From Primulina eburnea (Eukaryota > Streptophyta > Magnoliopsida > Lamiales > Gesneriaceae), in assembly GCF_022965805.1 (NCBI RefSeq), contig NW_027330987.1, positions 62,001 to 126,000 of the forward strand: a DNA stretch of 64,000 bases. Direction: 5' to 3'. This document shows, piece by piece, positions 1 through 9,549 of the stretch (position 1 is the stretch's first letter; each line of letters opens with the position of its first letter). The position numbers and the translations under genes were made by a program. The notes beneath the pieces are model-generated. The model saw nothing but the letters and a program-made list of their open reading frames with translations. It was not told the DNA's origin and searched no databases.

Positions 1-301
1 TCCCCTCATATCTACCCCGTGCGGCTTCTCTTTTTCCTTTCCCAAATACTCTACCTCTTTCATTCCTACCCCAATTCTCATTTTGACTCTCATCGTCTCC
101 TCCCAAATCATATTCCGCATCATCTCTACCCAAATCCTTAGGCTTAGATTTACTCCCACTAGCACTAATCTCAAGCTTATCCAACCTCTCATGCAACGTC
201 TCTAATTCATTCCTCATCATCCTACTAAAATGCCCAAATAAGGCCTCCATTTGGAACTTAGAAACCCCTTGGTTTGAATCATCACCTACCTCCCTCTCCA
301 T
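1..301 (-). CDS. Partial gag N-terminus of LTR retrotransposon K1
   Basis: Reading on the minus strand from an ATG at 301, the frame is open for 100 codons to the window edge. The product is charged and polar, with an early stretch rich in Met, Leu and Glu that looks like a short coiled coil, then an Asp/Glu/Gly-rich and Arg-rich tail ending in a run resembling the basic part of a plant gypsy gag N-terminus. It lies about 800 bp downstream of a primer binding site and LTR on the same strand (1109-2041), which is where gag is expected. The rest of the element is outside the window. I infer gag from position and composition; no gag core domain is visible in this piece. Confidence 0.5.
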   Translation of the reverse strand, partial: MEREVGDDSNQGVSKFQMEALFGHFSRMMRNELETLHERLDKLEISASGSKSKPKDLGRDDAEYDLGGDDESQNENWGRNERGRVFGKGKREAARGRYEG

Positions 302-605
302 ATAATTTTTAGAATTGTACCTGCAAGAAAACGTTAGTAGAAAACAAATAGTCCTCACCCAAATTCTCACGGTCACTCCAAAGAAAATTCACTCGTCGCT
401 CCTCTCTTATTTTTTGCTCACAAAAAATACTCACTAGTCACTCCAAAGAAAATTCACTCGCACTCAAGTAATTTCACTCAAATGTGATAGTATTCTCGAA
501 AGTGTGCTCAAGCTTTGTATTTGTACCTCAAACAATCAAGTTCAACTTGTGAACAATTGTGATCGACTCACTTAGACTGCGTAGACAAGCAATTTGAAGA
601 TAGAT

Positions 606-676
<71 letters not shown>

Positions 677-751
677 TATATATCTATATATATATATATA
701 TATATCGACTCACTTAGACTGCGTAGACAAGCAATTTGAAGATAGATAGAT

Positions 752-820
<69 letters not shown>

Positions 821-1108
821 TATTTTACTGTGAGAGGCAATTGAATATGACTTTCTAAAGGAAATAGAACAATATATCAAAAAGAAATAATGGTGAATTT
901 TCGGAATTTTTGTACTCTTTTTTTTTTTTTGCTGAGTACTTGCTCGAGAATCACCCGAAAAAATAAAAAAAAATCAACTCTTCTTCGAGAATCATGAATT
1001 CACGAAGAGACGAAGAATGATAAACGAAAACAGATCTGGAAACAAACGAAGAAATAAAGATCTGAAAATTGAATAACAAGATACTTACTTGAATTCAATG
1101 AACATAAA
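302..1108 (-). other. Untranslated leader of element K1
   Basis: This is the region between the primer binding site and the gag ATG. It is AT-rich, contains a duplicated TA microsatellite, and has no credible gene; the long Tyr-Ile ORF here is only the microsatellite translated. Confidence 0.6.
562..815. repeat. Duplicated segment with (TA)n microsatellites
   Basis: A unit of about 45 bp, starting with gactcacttagactgcg and ending in (GATA)n, occurs at about 564 and again at about 706. Each copy runs directly into a long pure TA tract (about 609-690 and 755-814). The second (TA)n tract arose by duplicating the first with its flank, probably by slippage or unequal exchange. Confidence 0.85.
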
Positions 1109-1119
1109 CTCTGATACCA
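1109..1119 (-). promoter_or_regulatory. Primer binding site of K1 (tRNA-iMet type)
   Basis: On the minus strand this reads TGGTATCAGAG, the standard plant initiator-Met tRNA primer site. It lies 2 bp inside the LTR end at 1122 and sets the element's orientation. Confidence 0.8.
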
Positions 1120-1121
1120 AA

Positions 1122-2041
1122 TGATGTGAATCTTTGTGCGAACGAATCGCAAACACGATTAAAATCAAATCGCGCCCTCAATTCAATAACGAACAAAGAA
1201 TCGTTGTTGTCCCGATCTTTGGAATCAAGTTTGTGTGTTGTGATTTTCATCTCTAAACTATGAAAAAGTCTAGCAACAAATAACCACGGAATAAACAATC
1301 GAAAAACTCAAGGAACCTTCAAAGAACAAGTCTAAGACAATCCGCACAAGCACGATCGACAAACGCCACTAGACGAATCTCGATAAGTTTGATTTTTGAA
1401 TAACAAAGCGAATCTTTGAATGTTTGAGAGAAAAACTCTAAACTTTGATAAAAATATCAATAATAATCTGAATTGTGTGTCAAATTTCGTCCAACATGTT
1501 TTAATAAACAAAAGATATCAAAAATCTAGTCTCTAAAATAATTAAAACTCTAGAAAAGAAAATATTCTCGCTCAGCCACCTTAGACACGGACCCCGTGTA
1601 GCCCTCCGTGTACGGGTCCGTGTACTCTTGGGAAATCATCTTCAGCTGGAAGCAAGGGACATGGACCCCGTGTCCACCTCCATGTACGTGTCCGTGTACA
1701 ATCGGTCTTCGCAAATGTCATAGGACACGGACCCCGTGTACTGGTCCGTGCTCAGGTTCGTGTAGACACTGGAATTCTTCATCCTTGGCTGTAAAGGGCA
1801 CGGACCCCGTGTGCAGGTCCGTGTACACGTCCGTGGAGTCTCGGCCGTCTCCAACAATGCTTGAATGATGTTCCTTTGGCCTCCCGACGTACTCCCATGC
1901 ATCACGACCCCTTCATGCTTGCTCATGACTCCATGTAGTGCCTCCTTGAACTTCTTCAGGCGTCCCCTCGTGACTGGTCCCTCCGGCGACTGCAAAGGAT
2001 CCCATGCCTTCCTTGGAGCTTGAGCACCCATGTTCGCATCA
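1122..2041 (-). mobile_element. 5' LTR of retrotransposon K1
   Basis: The LTR is 920 bp and its ends are inverted matches, TGATGTGAA on the left and TTCGCATCA on the right. The left end adjoins the primer site; the right end abuts the broken zinc-knuckle region of element B gag. The same LTR family, more diverged, is a solo LTR at 46068-46703: both contain the run ggatcccatgcctt near one end and a gccctc...tgtcccgatct block near the other. The target duplication cannot be checked because the other end is off the window. Confidence 0.75.
1582..1850. repeat. Four tandem units with the palindrome ACACGGACCCCGTGT in the K1 LTR
   Basis: Units begin near 1584, 1659, 1723 and 1800, about 70 bp apart. 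Each carries ACACGGACCCCGTGT or a close variant, followed by a second half such as GGTCCGTGTAC. The sequence is markedly GC-rich in an AT-rich LTR. ORFs across it are by-products of the repeat. Confidence 0.8.
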
Positions 2042-2871
2042 TGTCTACAGATATTGCATCTACCAGTCACTCCCTGGCATTGCTCCGTGGGATGTCTCCC
2101 TCCGCAAGTTCTGTAATAAATTCTCGTATAACTCGGGCTAGAACCACTCCCTAACTTCTTGAACTGCTTCTTTCGAGCTTTCAACTGTTCTTTCTTTCCA
2201 CTACTGCTGCTATCAATCTCGATTCTGGGAGGCAGTTGTTGTGGTCTCGGTACTGGAAGAACATACCAGCTTCCTTTTGTCTCATCAGAACTGTTTCTGC
2301 TCTTCTGGCTCTGTTCAGAGTATCAGAAAAGTTATTCGGTTGTTTCACATTACCAATGTACGTATCTCTGGATTCAATCCCTGGATGAACTGATCAAATA
2401 CAACTGCATCATTCCTAGCCACGTGAGGGGCAAAACGTAGGTGAAGAACTGGGCCAAATACTCATCAATATTCAAATGACCATGTGTTATATTTACAAAC
2501 TCTGCACTTTTATCATGTCTGTATGATACGGGGAAGAATATTTGATAGAATTCAACTTTAAAAATTTTCCATGTAATCACTGGACCACGCTGTTCTAAGG
2601 CTTCTTTGGTTACCAGCCACCAACTCCTTGTGACTTCCCGTAACTGGTGCCCAATCAGTTTAACTCTACAATCATCTGTGAAACCCAGAAATTTAAATAG
2701 CATTTCTATATCCTCTAACCAATTCTCACAATCAACTGGCGTCTCAGTACCCTTCAGAATCGGCGGTTGAAACGACTGAAACCTCTTCATCATTTTTTCC
2801 ATCGGAGTTTCTGACACATCCATCTGATTGGTCGCAGTACTATCTCGTTCCGTAATTCTTCTAGGAGGTAT
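2042..2871 (-). pseudogene. gag pseudogene of gypsy element B, cut by K1
   Basis: The minus strand encodes a Ty3/gypsy gag closely like those of elements A and C in this window. It has the block MDVSETPMEKMMKRFQSF, then the retrotransposon gag domain (WLEDIEMLF...GHQL...ITWKIFKVEFYQIFFPVSYR), then a Lys-rich run and the start of the CCHC zinc knuckle. Defects are visible: the expected start codon reads ATA instead of ATG, the frame shifts after the gag domain near 2395, and the coding sequence stops inside the zinc knuckle at 2042 where the K1 LTR begins. The rest of B would lie left of the window. It cannot make a functional capsid protein. Confidence 0.85.
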
Positions 2872-3193
2872 ATCTGATAATCACAAGAGTTAGCAATCAC
2901 ATGAGACAAATCCGTCTCAGTCCCTTTCCGATCAGCTTACCTTTGATCAAGAATTGGTTCTGATTCGTCCTCAAATAATACACATTACCACATCAACTCA
3001 GGTATTCAGGTAACATGTATTTTCAAACAAAACAGTAAGACATACTGCACTATTAGCGTATACAATGTAAGTCAACATTATAATAAATCACATGCTAGCA
3101 ATCATATGCAAGGAAAGAAAACTCAATCTACCCCGGTCACTAGCCTCTATCTCAGTCTTACTCTAATGGATCTATCGCTCTTATACCACCTGT
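2872..3193 (-). other. Leader and primer binding site of element B
   Basis: The primer site at 3177-3188 reads TGGTATAAGAGC on the minus strand, one mismatch from the tRNA-iMet consensus. It sits five bases inside the LTR end, exactly as in elements A and C. The remainder is untranslated leader. Confidence 0.75.
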
Positions 3194-4742
3194 TGTGGGG
3201 ACCCGGACGCTAATCAAGTTCATAATCGTCATTGGGACAATTTAATCAATTATAATAAAGAGGGTCTAAATTTTTTTTTTAAAATGCGGAACGTAATGGA
3301 AATCATACTAGTATACATATCAGTATAAAATAAAGTACAAGTCCTGTACAACATACATTCAATACAGACCAAGGTTCAACAACTAGCTATCAAGTGTTCA
3401 AACCCTATCTACAGCAACATCAAAGTCCGTGGTCTCCACTCTAATCATGATCTCTCGTCATCTCCTCGACCCTGATCATGTCCCACATGTTGTCATGCAC
3501 ACATACAAACACGGCAACAGCCGGATAATTCCGGTGAGAACATAATCCCAGTATAAATCAACGAACATGCAATCATATAATCAATATAAAGCATGAAGCA
3601 GTTATCAAATATATATCAATGCCTGAAACATAATTAATATAAAATTATCAATCATACTCGTGACTCCACGACTCAGACTAGAATCAATCCTAGTCTAGGG
3701 ATCCCGGTTTCCAGACGTTGGCATTCCTATATCGACCAACAGTAATAGAAGAAACTTCGATTCTATCCACGTCGATATAACCAAACATCCAGTGTCTTGA
3801 CCTATCCGTCACAGACTGTGGCACTATCGCCAATACACTATCTTGTGACATCGTGTAATGTGCCCGTGGCGATCCCACCACTATCAGGCACTTCTGTCAC
3901 AAGATCACTCGTCTAATACTCGACTAATACATGTTTCCTATAAATCAATAGAACAAGTATATCAAATCAAATCAATGCATATAATAACAATAAGTATGTG
4001 ATTTAGGGAAACTCAAGTATATCTTACTTGAGTCGATTTCCCAATATCACATTGATTTATACCTTTGTCTTCTCGATCTGACGAAGTCGAAGTCTCGAAG
4101 TCAAATCTGTCCATACCAAATCTGAAATGACAATATCGAATAGACTGTGTTAATATACAACTCGATTCAAGACTTGCTCTGATCAATACTCAAATCAAGA
4201 CATAATCTGATCAATGTCAATGATACAACAATACAATCTCAATCAATACTGAATCTAATCAATATATTTTTACTGATGTTTTGACAGCATAATAATACAG
4301 TCCCGATAACCTCGTCAGTCTCCACATCACAGATATAATAACCGAACTCATAATAATTATCTGTACCAGTCATAATCTCAACAATAATAGACAGTAATCT
4401 CAAATCTGTATAATCTCGATTATATCGGTTCTGAAAATCATAACAATTACATAACTAGTCTGTTCTTCGATCTGACTTCAATTATATACTGACCAGTATA
4501 TCTAGAACACATGATATCAGTCAAATCATAATTCCCCCAATATCATAATTTCAAACGGTATCAAAACGTAACAAAACTTACGTCCAGTTTTAGCTGTCGT
4601 CGCTAGGAACTCGGTACTAAACTCGGATTCAAAATTTGACGGACGGATCTTTCGTAATTCAAATTCTAAAATCAAAAGCTTACGAATTCCCCGACTTCTC
4701 GATTCTTCCTCCTTTATCTTTCTGAATCCAAAGCTTGATATA

Positions 4743-4851
<109 letters not shown>

Positions 4852-4891
4852 GTTGCATATAGAGAACAAGTGTCAAATTTTCCTTCTGCAT

Positions 4892-5119
4892 GACTCGCGC
4901 ATATGCGCGCCCAAGCCCCACGCATATGCGCGAGACCTACTGTCTCGTGCACACACACACACTCGCGCATATGTGCGTACTATCTCTGCGCCCAACGTTC
5001 TGTTTTGCACTCGGGCTACTGGACACCCCGCGCATGTGTGCGCCTTCAAGCCGCGCATGTGCGCGTAATGTTCTGCCTACCTCGCGCAGATGCGTCTGAT
5101 TGGGTCGCGCATATGCGCG
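4892..5119. repeat. Cluster of CGCGCATATGCGCG palindromes in the B LTR
   Basis: At least six copies or half-copies of the palindrome CGCGCATATGCGCG (variants with ATGTGTGCG and GATGCG) lie between 4892 and 5119. Short ORFs on both strands here are artefacts of the palindrome. Confidence 0.85.
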
Positions 5120-5268
5120 AGGGCTCTTCCTCACACCTACTTCCGTTTCTCTTTCGTCTTTTCCGGTCTAGTCCATTCCGTCTATAATTACATCTCAATT
5201 AACAATAAATCATATTAATTATCGTCAAATCATTTCAGATTACGGTAATCCAAATTTCGGGCCTTACA

Positions 5269-5640
5269 CTTTGCAAAATTTGCTAATTAAAATGCTTAAC
5301 ATTATTTTATTTCACTCGATAAATTAAATTTGACATTGAAACGCTTAAATTCAAAAACCATTTAAAATAAATTATAATTTCATGGCTTAAAATAAAAATA
5401 TAACATTAAATTTTAGTACCTCAACCGTCTCTAGTCTCATTTCCCAGACCAACATCGAATATTCTTATGCAAATCTAAACTCGAGAAAACATTTTAAATT
5501 ACATAAAAATTAATATATATGCATTTAAAACAATTTAAACATATAGCATGCCTCATTTAAATAATTAATTAAATAAGTAACAATTATAATTATGTAAACC
5601 TCATGCATGATTTATGATTTGCAGGTTTTTTTTCCTTCTC
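5269..5640 (-). other. AT-rich segment resembling the start of another gypsy LTR
   Basis: The composition and words (repeated TTTAAA, ATTAAATAA, CATGCATGATT, CTCGAGAAAACATTTTAAAT) resemble the first 300 bp of the D LTR and, less closely, of the I LTR, on the minus strand. No clean ends or target duplication are visible. It is probably an old LTR fragment into which B inserted, but this is a weak call. Confidence 0.3.
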
Positions 5641-5789
5641 ATGTCATCGGTCAAATCAAGGTTATAATTCATTAATTTGTATTTTTATCAGATTTTAGTT
5701 ATTTTTTTCATAAGATTACTATTGTGTTATTAGAAAAGTATGGCAGCAAACTAAGATAGGAAAAACTAAAACTGAAAAAACGTGTAAGT

Positions 5790-6310
5790 TACAAGGTCCT
5801 TAGGAATGTAAACGAGTTAGGTCGAACAATATCAAACTTGAGCTAGATCCAAGCTTTTATTACGAGTTGTGAGGTCGACTTGTTTTGAAATTACGAAGCT
5901 CGCGAATAGTTTGAGCTCAATTTATTAATAGATCGTTTATCATGTTTAAAAGCCTAACTCGAGCTCGGCTCGTCAATCAAACCCATTTTTGAGCTCGTTA
6001 AACAAACTATTTTTGGAGTTGATAATGAATTTTTAGGCAAAATATCAATTAAAATATGATAATGAAAAGGGATACATCTCATTTTATAGTTTCTCAGTTC
6101 TTTCTAGTTAACTAATCTCGTAATGTGGGATAAGCTACACTCATGGCGTAAAAAATAGCCCAACAAAGTATCAGTGCTTGAGCTTGAGTTATATGAACGG
6201 CTCGCGAGTTTACGAGCTGAATATCATTACGTTCGAGCTCGATTCGAATTTTAAATTAATTTTTTATTTAATCGAACTCTGAACAACTCACGAACGTTTT
6301 ATTTTGTTTA
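5790..6310. repeat. Dispersed repeat rich in GAGCTCG words
   Basis: The segment carries repeated words in both orientations (gagctcg, gctcgcgagtt, cgagctc, ctcgttaaacaaac) of the kind seen in old plant interspersed repeats. Ends are unclear and no coding sequence is visible. Its family is not identified. Confidence 0.35.
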
Positions 6311-6356
6311 CTTATTTGATTGTGCTCTGATTCTATTTGAAATTGTTATATTTAAA

Positions 6357-6542
6357 TAATTATTAAACTGTATAAAAATAATAATTTTTTAAAGAAACAC
6401 ACATCCCGAGAGTCTCCGGTTTATCTAATAAAGTAAAAAACACACAGCCGACATTCCAATAAAGGATCCACACTCTTTCCCAACCCAATTACATTACATT
6501 ACATTACATTACATTACGACAGCAACTTCACAGAGCTAAATC
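6357..6542 (+). promoter_or_regulatory. Probable core promoter and 5' UTR of the gene at 6543
   Basis: A TATA-like tgtataaaaataata lies at about 6369-6383 and a CCAAT box at about 6456. Five ATTAC pentamers (about 6490-6517) lie in the presumed 5' UTR just before the ATG. The assignment rests on position only. Confidence 0.4.
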
Positions 6543-6914
6543 ATGGCAGGCTTGCAGAGATCTGTAGTATCCTTCAGGAGACAAGGATCTTCAGGTTTGG
6601 TTTGGGACGAAAAACTGACTCAGCTAGTCAATCAGCAGGATAAAGAGAACAATAAACCTCAACTTGAAGGCCAACAAGATCCGGCCGCGACGGTGCCCAC
6701 CAAGAACTCACCGCCGCCACCCGTATTGACGATCGAGAGGAGCCGATCCAACGGCGGAGGAAGAGGGTTTCGTACTGGACGGGTATCTCCCGCGATTGAG
6801 CCGCCGTCTCCTAAGGTTTCTGCTTGTGGGCTTTGCAGTGCCTTTGGTAAACAAGACAAGAACCGCCGCCGCCGCCGCCTTCCCCCGGCGAGACCCGGCA
6901 AGCGCGTGGTGTGA
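6543..6914 (+). CDS. Small MAPK-substrate-like protein (At1g80180/At1g15400 family)
   Basis: This is a single-exon ORF of 123 codons. Residues 1-22 (MAGLQRSVVSFRRQGSSGLV and on) and the block SPAIEPPSPKVSACGLCSAF (82-101) match, from memory of the family, the two conserved segments of a plant-specific group of small proteins annotated as MAP-kinase substrates, some implicated in stomatal-lineage signalling. Ser82-Pro83 and Ser89-Pro90 are possible proline-directed phosphorylation sites; Ser56-Pro57 is a third. The middle is low in complexity and the C-terminus is very basic (residues 107-121). There is no signal peptide or membrane segment. The ORF is GC-rich against AT-rich surroundings and has no internal stop, as expected for a maintained gene. 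The start is the first ATG after the promoter-like region. It is the only convincing host gene in the window. The partner kinase cannot be read from sequence. Confidence 0.8.
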   Translation: MAGLQRSVVSFRRQGSSGLVWDEKLTQLVNQQDKENNKPQLEGQQDPAATVPTKNSPPPPVLTIERSRSNGGGRGFRTGRVSPAIEPPSPKVSACGLCSAFGKQDKNRRRRRLPPARPGKRVV

Positions 6915-7205
6915 CGTCTCGAGAGAGGTCGGAATCGGATATCTTAGGGGCGGCTGCGCGTGGGTGCCACGTGATCATCCTCGATGAAATTGAGGTGTAG
7001 TAGTTTGGAGTTTGAAAAGATAAAAGAAAAGGATCGTGTTTTTTGTCCTTTTGAATTTATAATAATTATGTTTTTTCACCTTCATCTTTTTTTTTTTATT
7101 ATATAGATAATTATGTAATATATATTATATTATATTATCTGTATGTGAATTTGAAGATTGCTATTTTAATTTGTTGAAGTTTTTTTTCATCTGCGTGTCT
7201 GTATC

Positions 7206-7211
7206 AATAAA
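7206..7211 (+). terminator. Candidate polyadenylation signal
   Basis: AATAAA lies about 290 bp after the stop of the gene at 6543, in an AT-rich tail with T-rich stretches upstream (7075-7190), as expected for a plant 3' UTR. Confidence 0.35.
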
Positions 7212-7640
7212 ATAGATTGATTCGACCATCCATCGTTAAAAAAGAAACAATATTTTTTGTAAATAATATTTTTTCATGAATTTGATCGAACAAGAGACTA
7301 TTTCACAAAATTATCTTATTAAACGATCGTACAAAAATTTGTGTTATTTTCTTTTCTTTTTTAATTGTGTAGATCAAGTTTTACTTTCGTTAAATTTCAG
7401 CAATTATAGTGTGCTGGAAATGTAACCAAAGATCAACTTAGGTTTTAGAAGAAAATTTAATTTAGCTGCAGAGAATTAAATTGAAATACTCCAAAAATCG
7501 TATACATATATTTTCTAATAAAATCATGAAAATCTAAGCCGTTTTTTTTCCTATTCGTGTCCCTAAACTCTTAAAATAAACGATATTGCTTTATTTTTAT
7601 TTTCTGAAATTTTATTTTCTATCAAAGATGTGTGCAGATC
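7212..7640. other. AT-rich intergenic DNA
   Basis: No ORF or repeat of known family is visible. A 17-bp run, gcaattatagtgtgctg (7400-7416), recurs inverted and exact at 8470-8486. Confidence 0.5.
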
Positions 7641-7647
7641 GAATTCA

Positions 7648-7860
7648 AGTAGTGATGTCAATTCGGGTGGATTGGGTCAGGTTGAGCAATAGTACTATTA
7701 AAAAATAGCTTAATCCGAACTCGAGCCAACCCGAAAATTTTCAACCCAAACTTGAACCCCAATAAACCTGATCTACTCATCAACTCATATAATCTGGTTT
7801 TAAATTTTTTTAAAAAAAATTCAAAAAAAAAATAATAATAATATTTTAATTTAAACACAT
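7648..7860. repeat. Dispersed repeat with GATGTCAATTCGGGT start
   Basis: The segment begins gatgtcaattcgggtgg and continues with words such as aacccgaa, caacccaaac and ccaataaacc, a composition I associate with old non-autonomous DNA-transposon relics in plants. No terminal inverted repeat pair was found. Confidence 0.35.
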
Positions 7861-8099
7861 AATAACAAAATTTAGAGTAATAATATCTTAGGTTATAATA
7901 ATATTGAAAGGAAGAATTTGATCAATTGTCTCCATCTAATTGTAGCTCTAACACCAGTCAATCTTCATGCGTAAAAAGCTAGTGCAACCCACTCTTTTAA
8001 AACGACAAAGATAATGGAAGCCAAGAAACCAGCGTCAAAGAAATAGATGAGGAAATTGATATTTTTCACTGATACTGGTGGCTTAGTACTAGACGTCCC

Positions 8100-8348
8100 C
8101 TACGAATTATAGATAAAATGCAATTTAAATATTTTATAAAGTATAAATATAAATAATATTCCAAGTATCACGCTCTTCCAATCGGACTGTGCCTCCACAG
8201 GATCTGGGCCATCAATTTTAAAGAAATTGGTGGATCCAACATATATGTGGTTAAAACAAGGTCTTTGATCTTCTAATGAAGACAGTGTCCCACAAGGTAG
8301 GATGAAATCTTCCCTTTCAATCAATATCTCATTAACTCTTCCAATCAT
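8100..8348 (-). CDS. Unidentified ORF, 82 codons, C-terminal hydrophobic segment
   Basis: The ORF runs from an ATG at 8348 to a stop at 8100. The first 60 residues are soluble-looking and not low in complexity (for example GTLSSLEDQRPCFNHIYVG). A hydrophobic stretch follows (VILGILFIFILY) with a Lys-containing tail. I do not recognise it. It could be an exon or fragment of a host gene, or chance. The region holding its start codon is duplicated about 210 bp away (8528-8571). Confidence 0.25.
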   Translation of the reverse strand: MIGRVNEILIEREDFILPCGTLSSLEDQRPCFNHIYVGSTNFFKIDGPDPVEAQSDWKSVILGILFIFILYKIFKLHFIYNS

Positions 8349-8571
8349 ATAATTCTGAAAAGTTTAACACTTGATCTTGACATCTCTACCAGTCGTTGAA
8401 ATAAGTGTGCAACTTTACTAAAATTTATAAAACTATGTGCAGTTTTATTAATGAGTTTAATAGGCAGTGCAGCACACTATAATTGCTAAATTGCTATAAT
8501 TGTAATATCATTAACTGCCTATAGTGCAATATCTCATTAACTCTTCCAATCATATAATTCTGAGAAGTTTA
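8322..8571. repeat. 44-bp direct repeat flanking a small inverted repeat
   Basis: The run from caatatctcattaactc to gaagtttaac (one to two mismatches) occurs at about 8322 and again at about 8528. Between the copies, ATAGGCAGT (about 8459) pairs with ACTGCCTAT (about 8514). It may be an insertion with duplicated flank, or repair filler DNA. Confidence 0.6.
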
Positions 8572-8708
8572 ACCCTCGATTTAAATCTTTTATATTATTT
8601 GCTACGTTTCTATTCCTTCCTTAACTCGAACAAATATCTATCCCAATTAAACTGAGTCGATATTTTTAACGAGTATGATACCACCCCATCCATCTTTTCA
8701 TCCGGTAG

Positions 8709-9152
8709 TGTTGGTCTCATGTACGACAACTTGAGATAATAATATGAAAATAAAGTATAAAATTAGACATCGAGATTTACGTGAAAAACCCCTAAAAAAT
8801 TATTACAGGGTAAAAACACGGGTAAGATAAAAAGAATTCCACCATAGTATTTTATGGTGTACAACTACTCACTGTGTTTCCAAAGAAAATAAACACCCTC
8901 TTAAGACATGAGAACAAACACCTCATAAATATCATAAAACAAATAACTCAAATGATATAAGATGAGAGAAATAAGTCGAGGGATGTTTTTTAATGATGAG
9001 AGAAAACACTTATTTATAGGTGATTTATAATGTCTGACTGCAAAATATTCATCAAATCCTTGGGCAAAATCTGCAGCCAAATTTGACAAACATCTACAAA
9101 CTTTTTTTTGACTAAATGACATCTATCATTCAATGCATTATTTTTGCCGACA
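8709..9152 (-). mobile_element. 3' LTR of element G
   Basis: The LTR is 444 bp with TG...CA ends (plus strand tgttggtctcatg to gccgaca). It aligns with 12815-13240. Inside the element it abuts the polypurine tract, which reads CCAAGTGGGAGAAA on the minus strand (9153-9166). Confidence 0.85.
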
Positions 9153-9549
9153 TTTCTCCCACTTGGAGATTTGATTGAGAATCAAACACATCTCCAGAGA
9201 TCGTTTCCATCTTGCCATTATCTGCTGCTTATGTTTCTGCTAGGCCACTTGAGGATCTAGAATATACAAACTTATCAGTGTTCATTATCTTGGTCATAAT
9301 ATCAACTATGTTATCCTTTGTATGGATCTTCTGCATATCTACACTTCCTTCTTCTACTACTTCTTACACAAAATAAAATTGGAATCCAACGTGTTTCGAC
9401 CTGGAATAAAAGGCTGGATTAATTGTCACAAAAAAAATGAACATTATATTGTTTGTGCTCAATCTCCTCTAATAAACTTTTAATCCATATTACCTCGTTA
9501 CATGCTTGAGTAGCTGACATGTATTCTACCTCAGTTGTAGATAACTCCA

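Noticed and set aside
568..840. Tyr-Ile repeat protein on the minus strand
   Set aside because: It is a (TA)n microsatellite translated; the same happens at 4526-4970 and 31180-31383.
1642..2184. 180-codon fusion of gag zinc region with K1 LTR sequence
   Set aside because: The frame happens to run from B gag into the palindrome array of the K1 LTR; the junction is an insertion point, not a gene fusion.
4853..5187. Overlapping ORFs on both strands, His/Ala/Arg-rich
   Set aside because: They follow from the palindrome CGCGCATATGCGCG, which lacks stops in several frames.
6966..6972. G-box CACGTG after the host gene
   Set aside because: It lies just after the stop codon, in the presumed 3' UTR, so a promoter role is unlikely.
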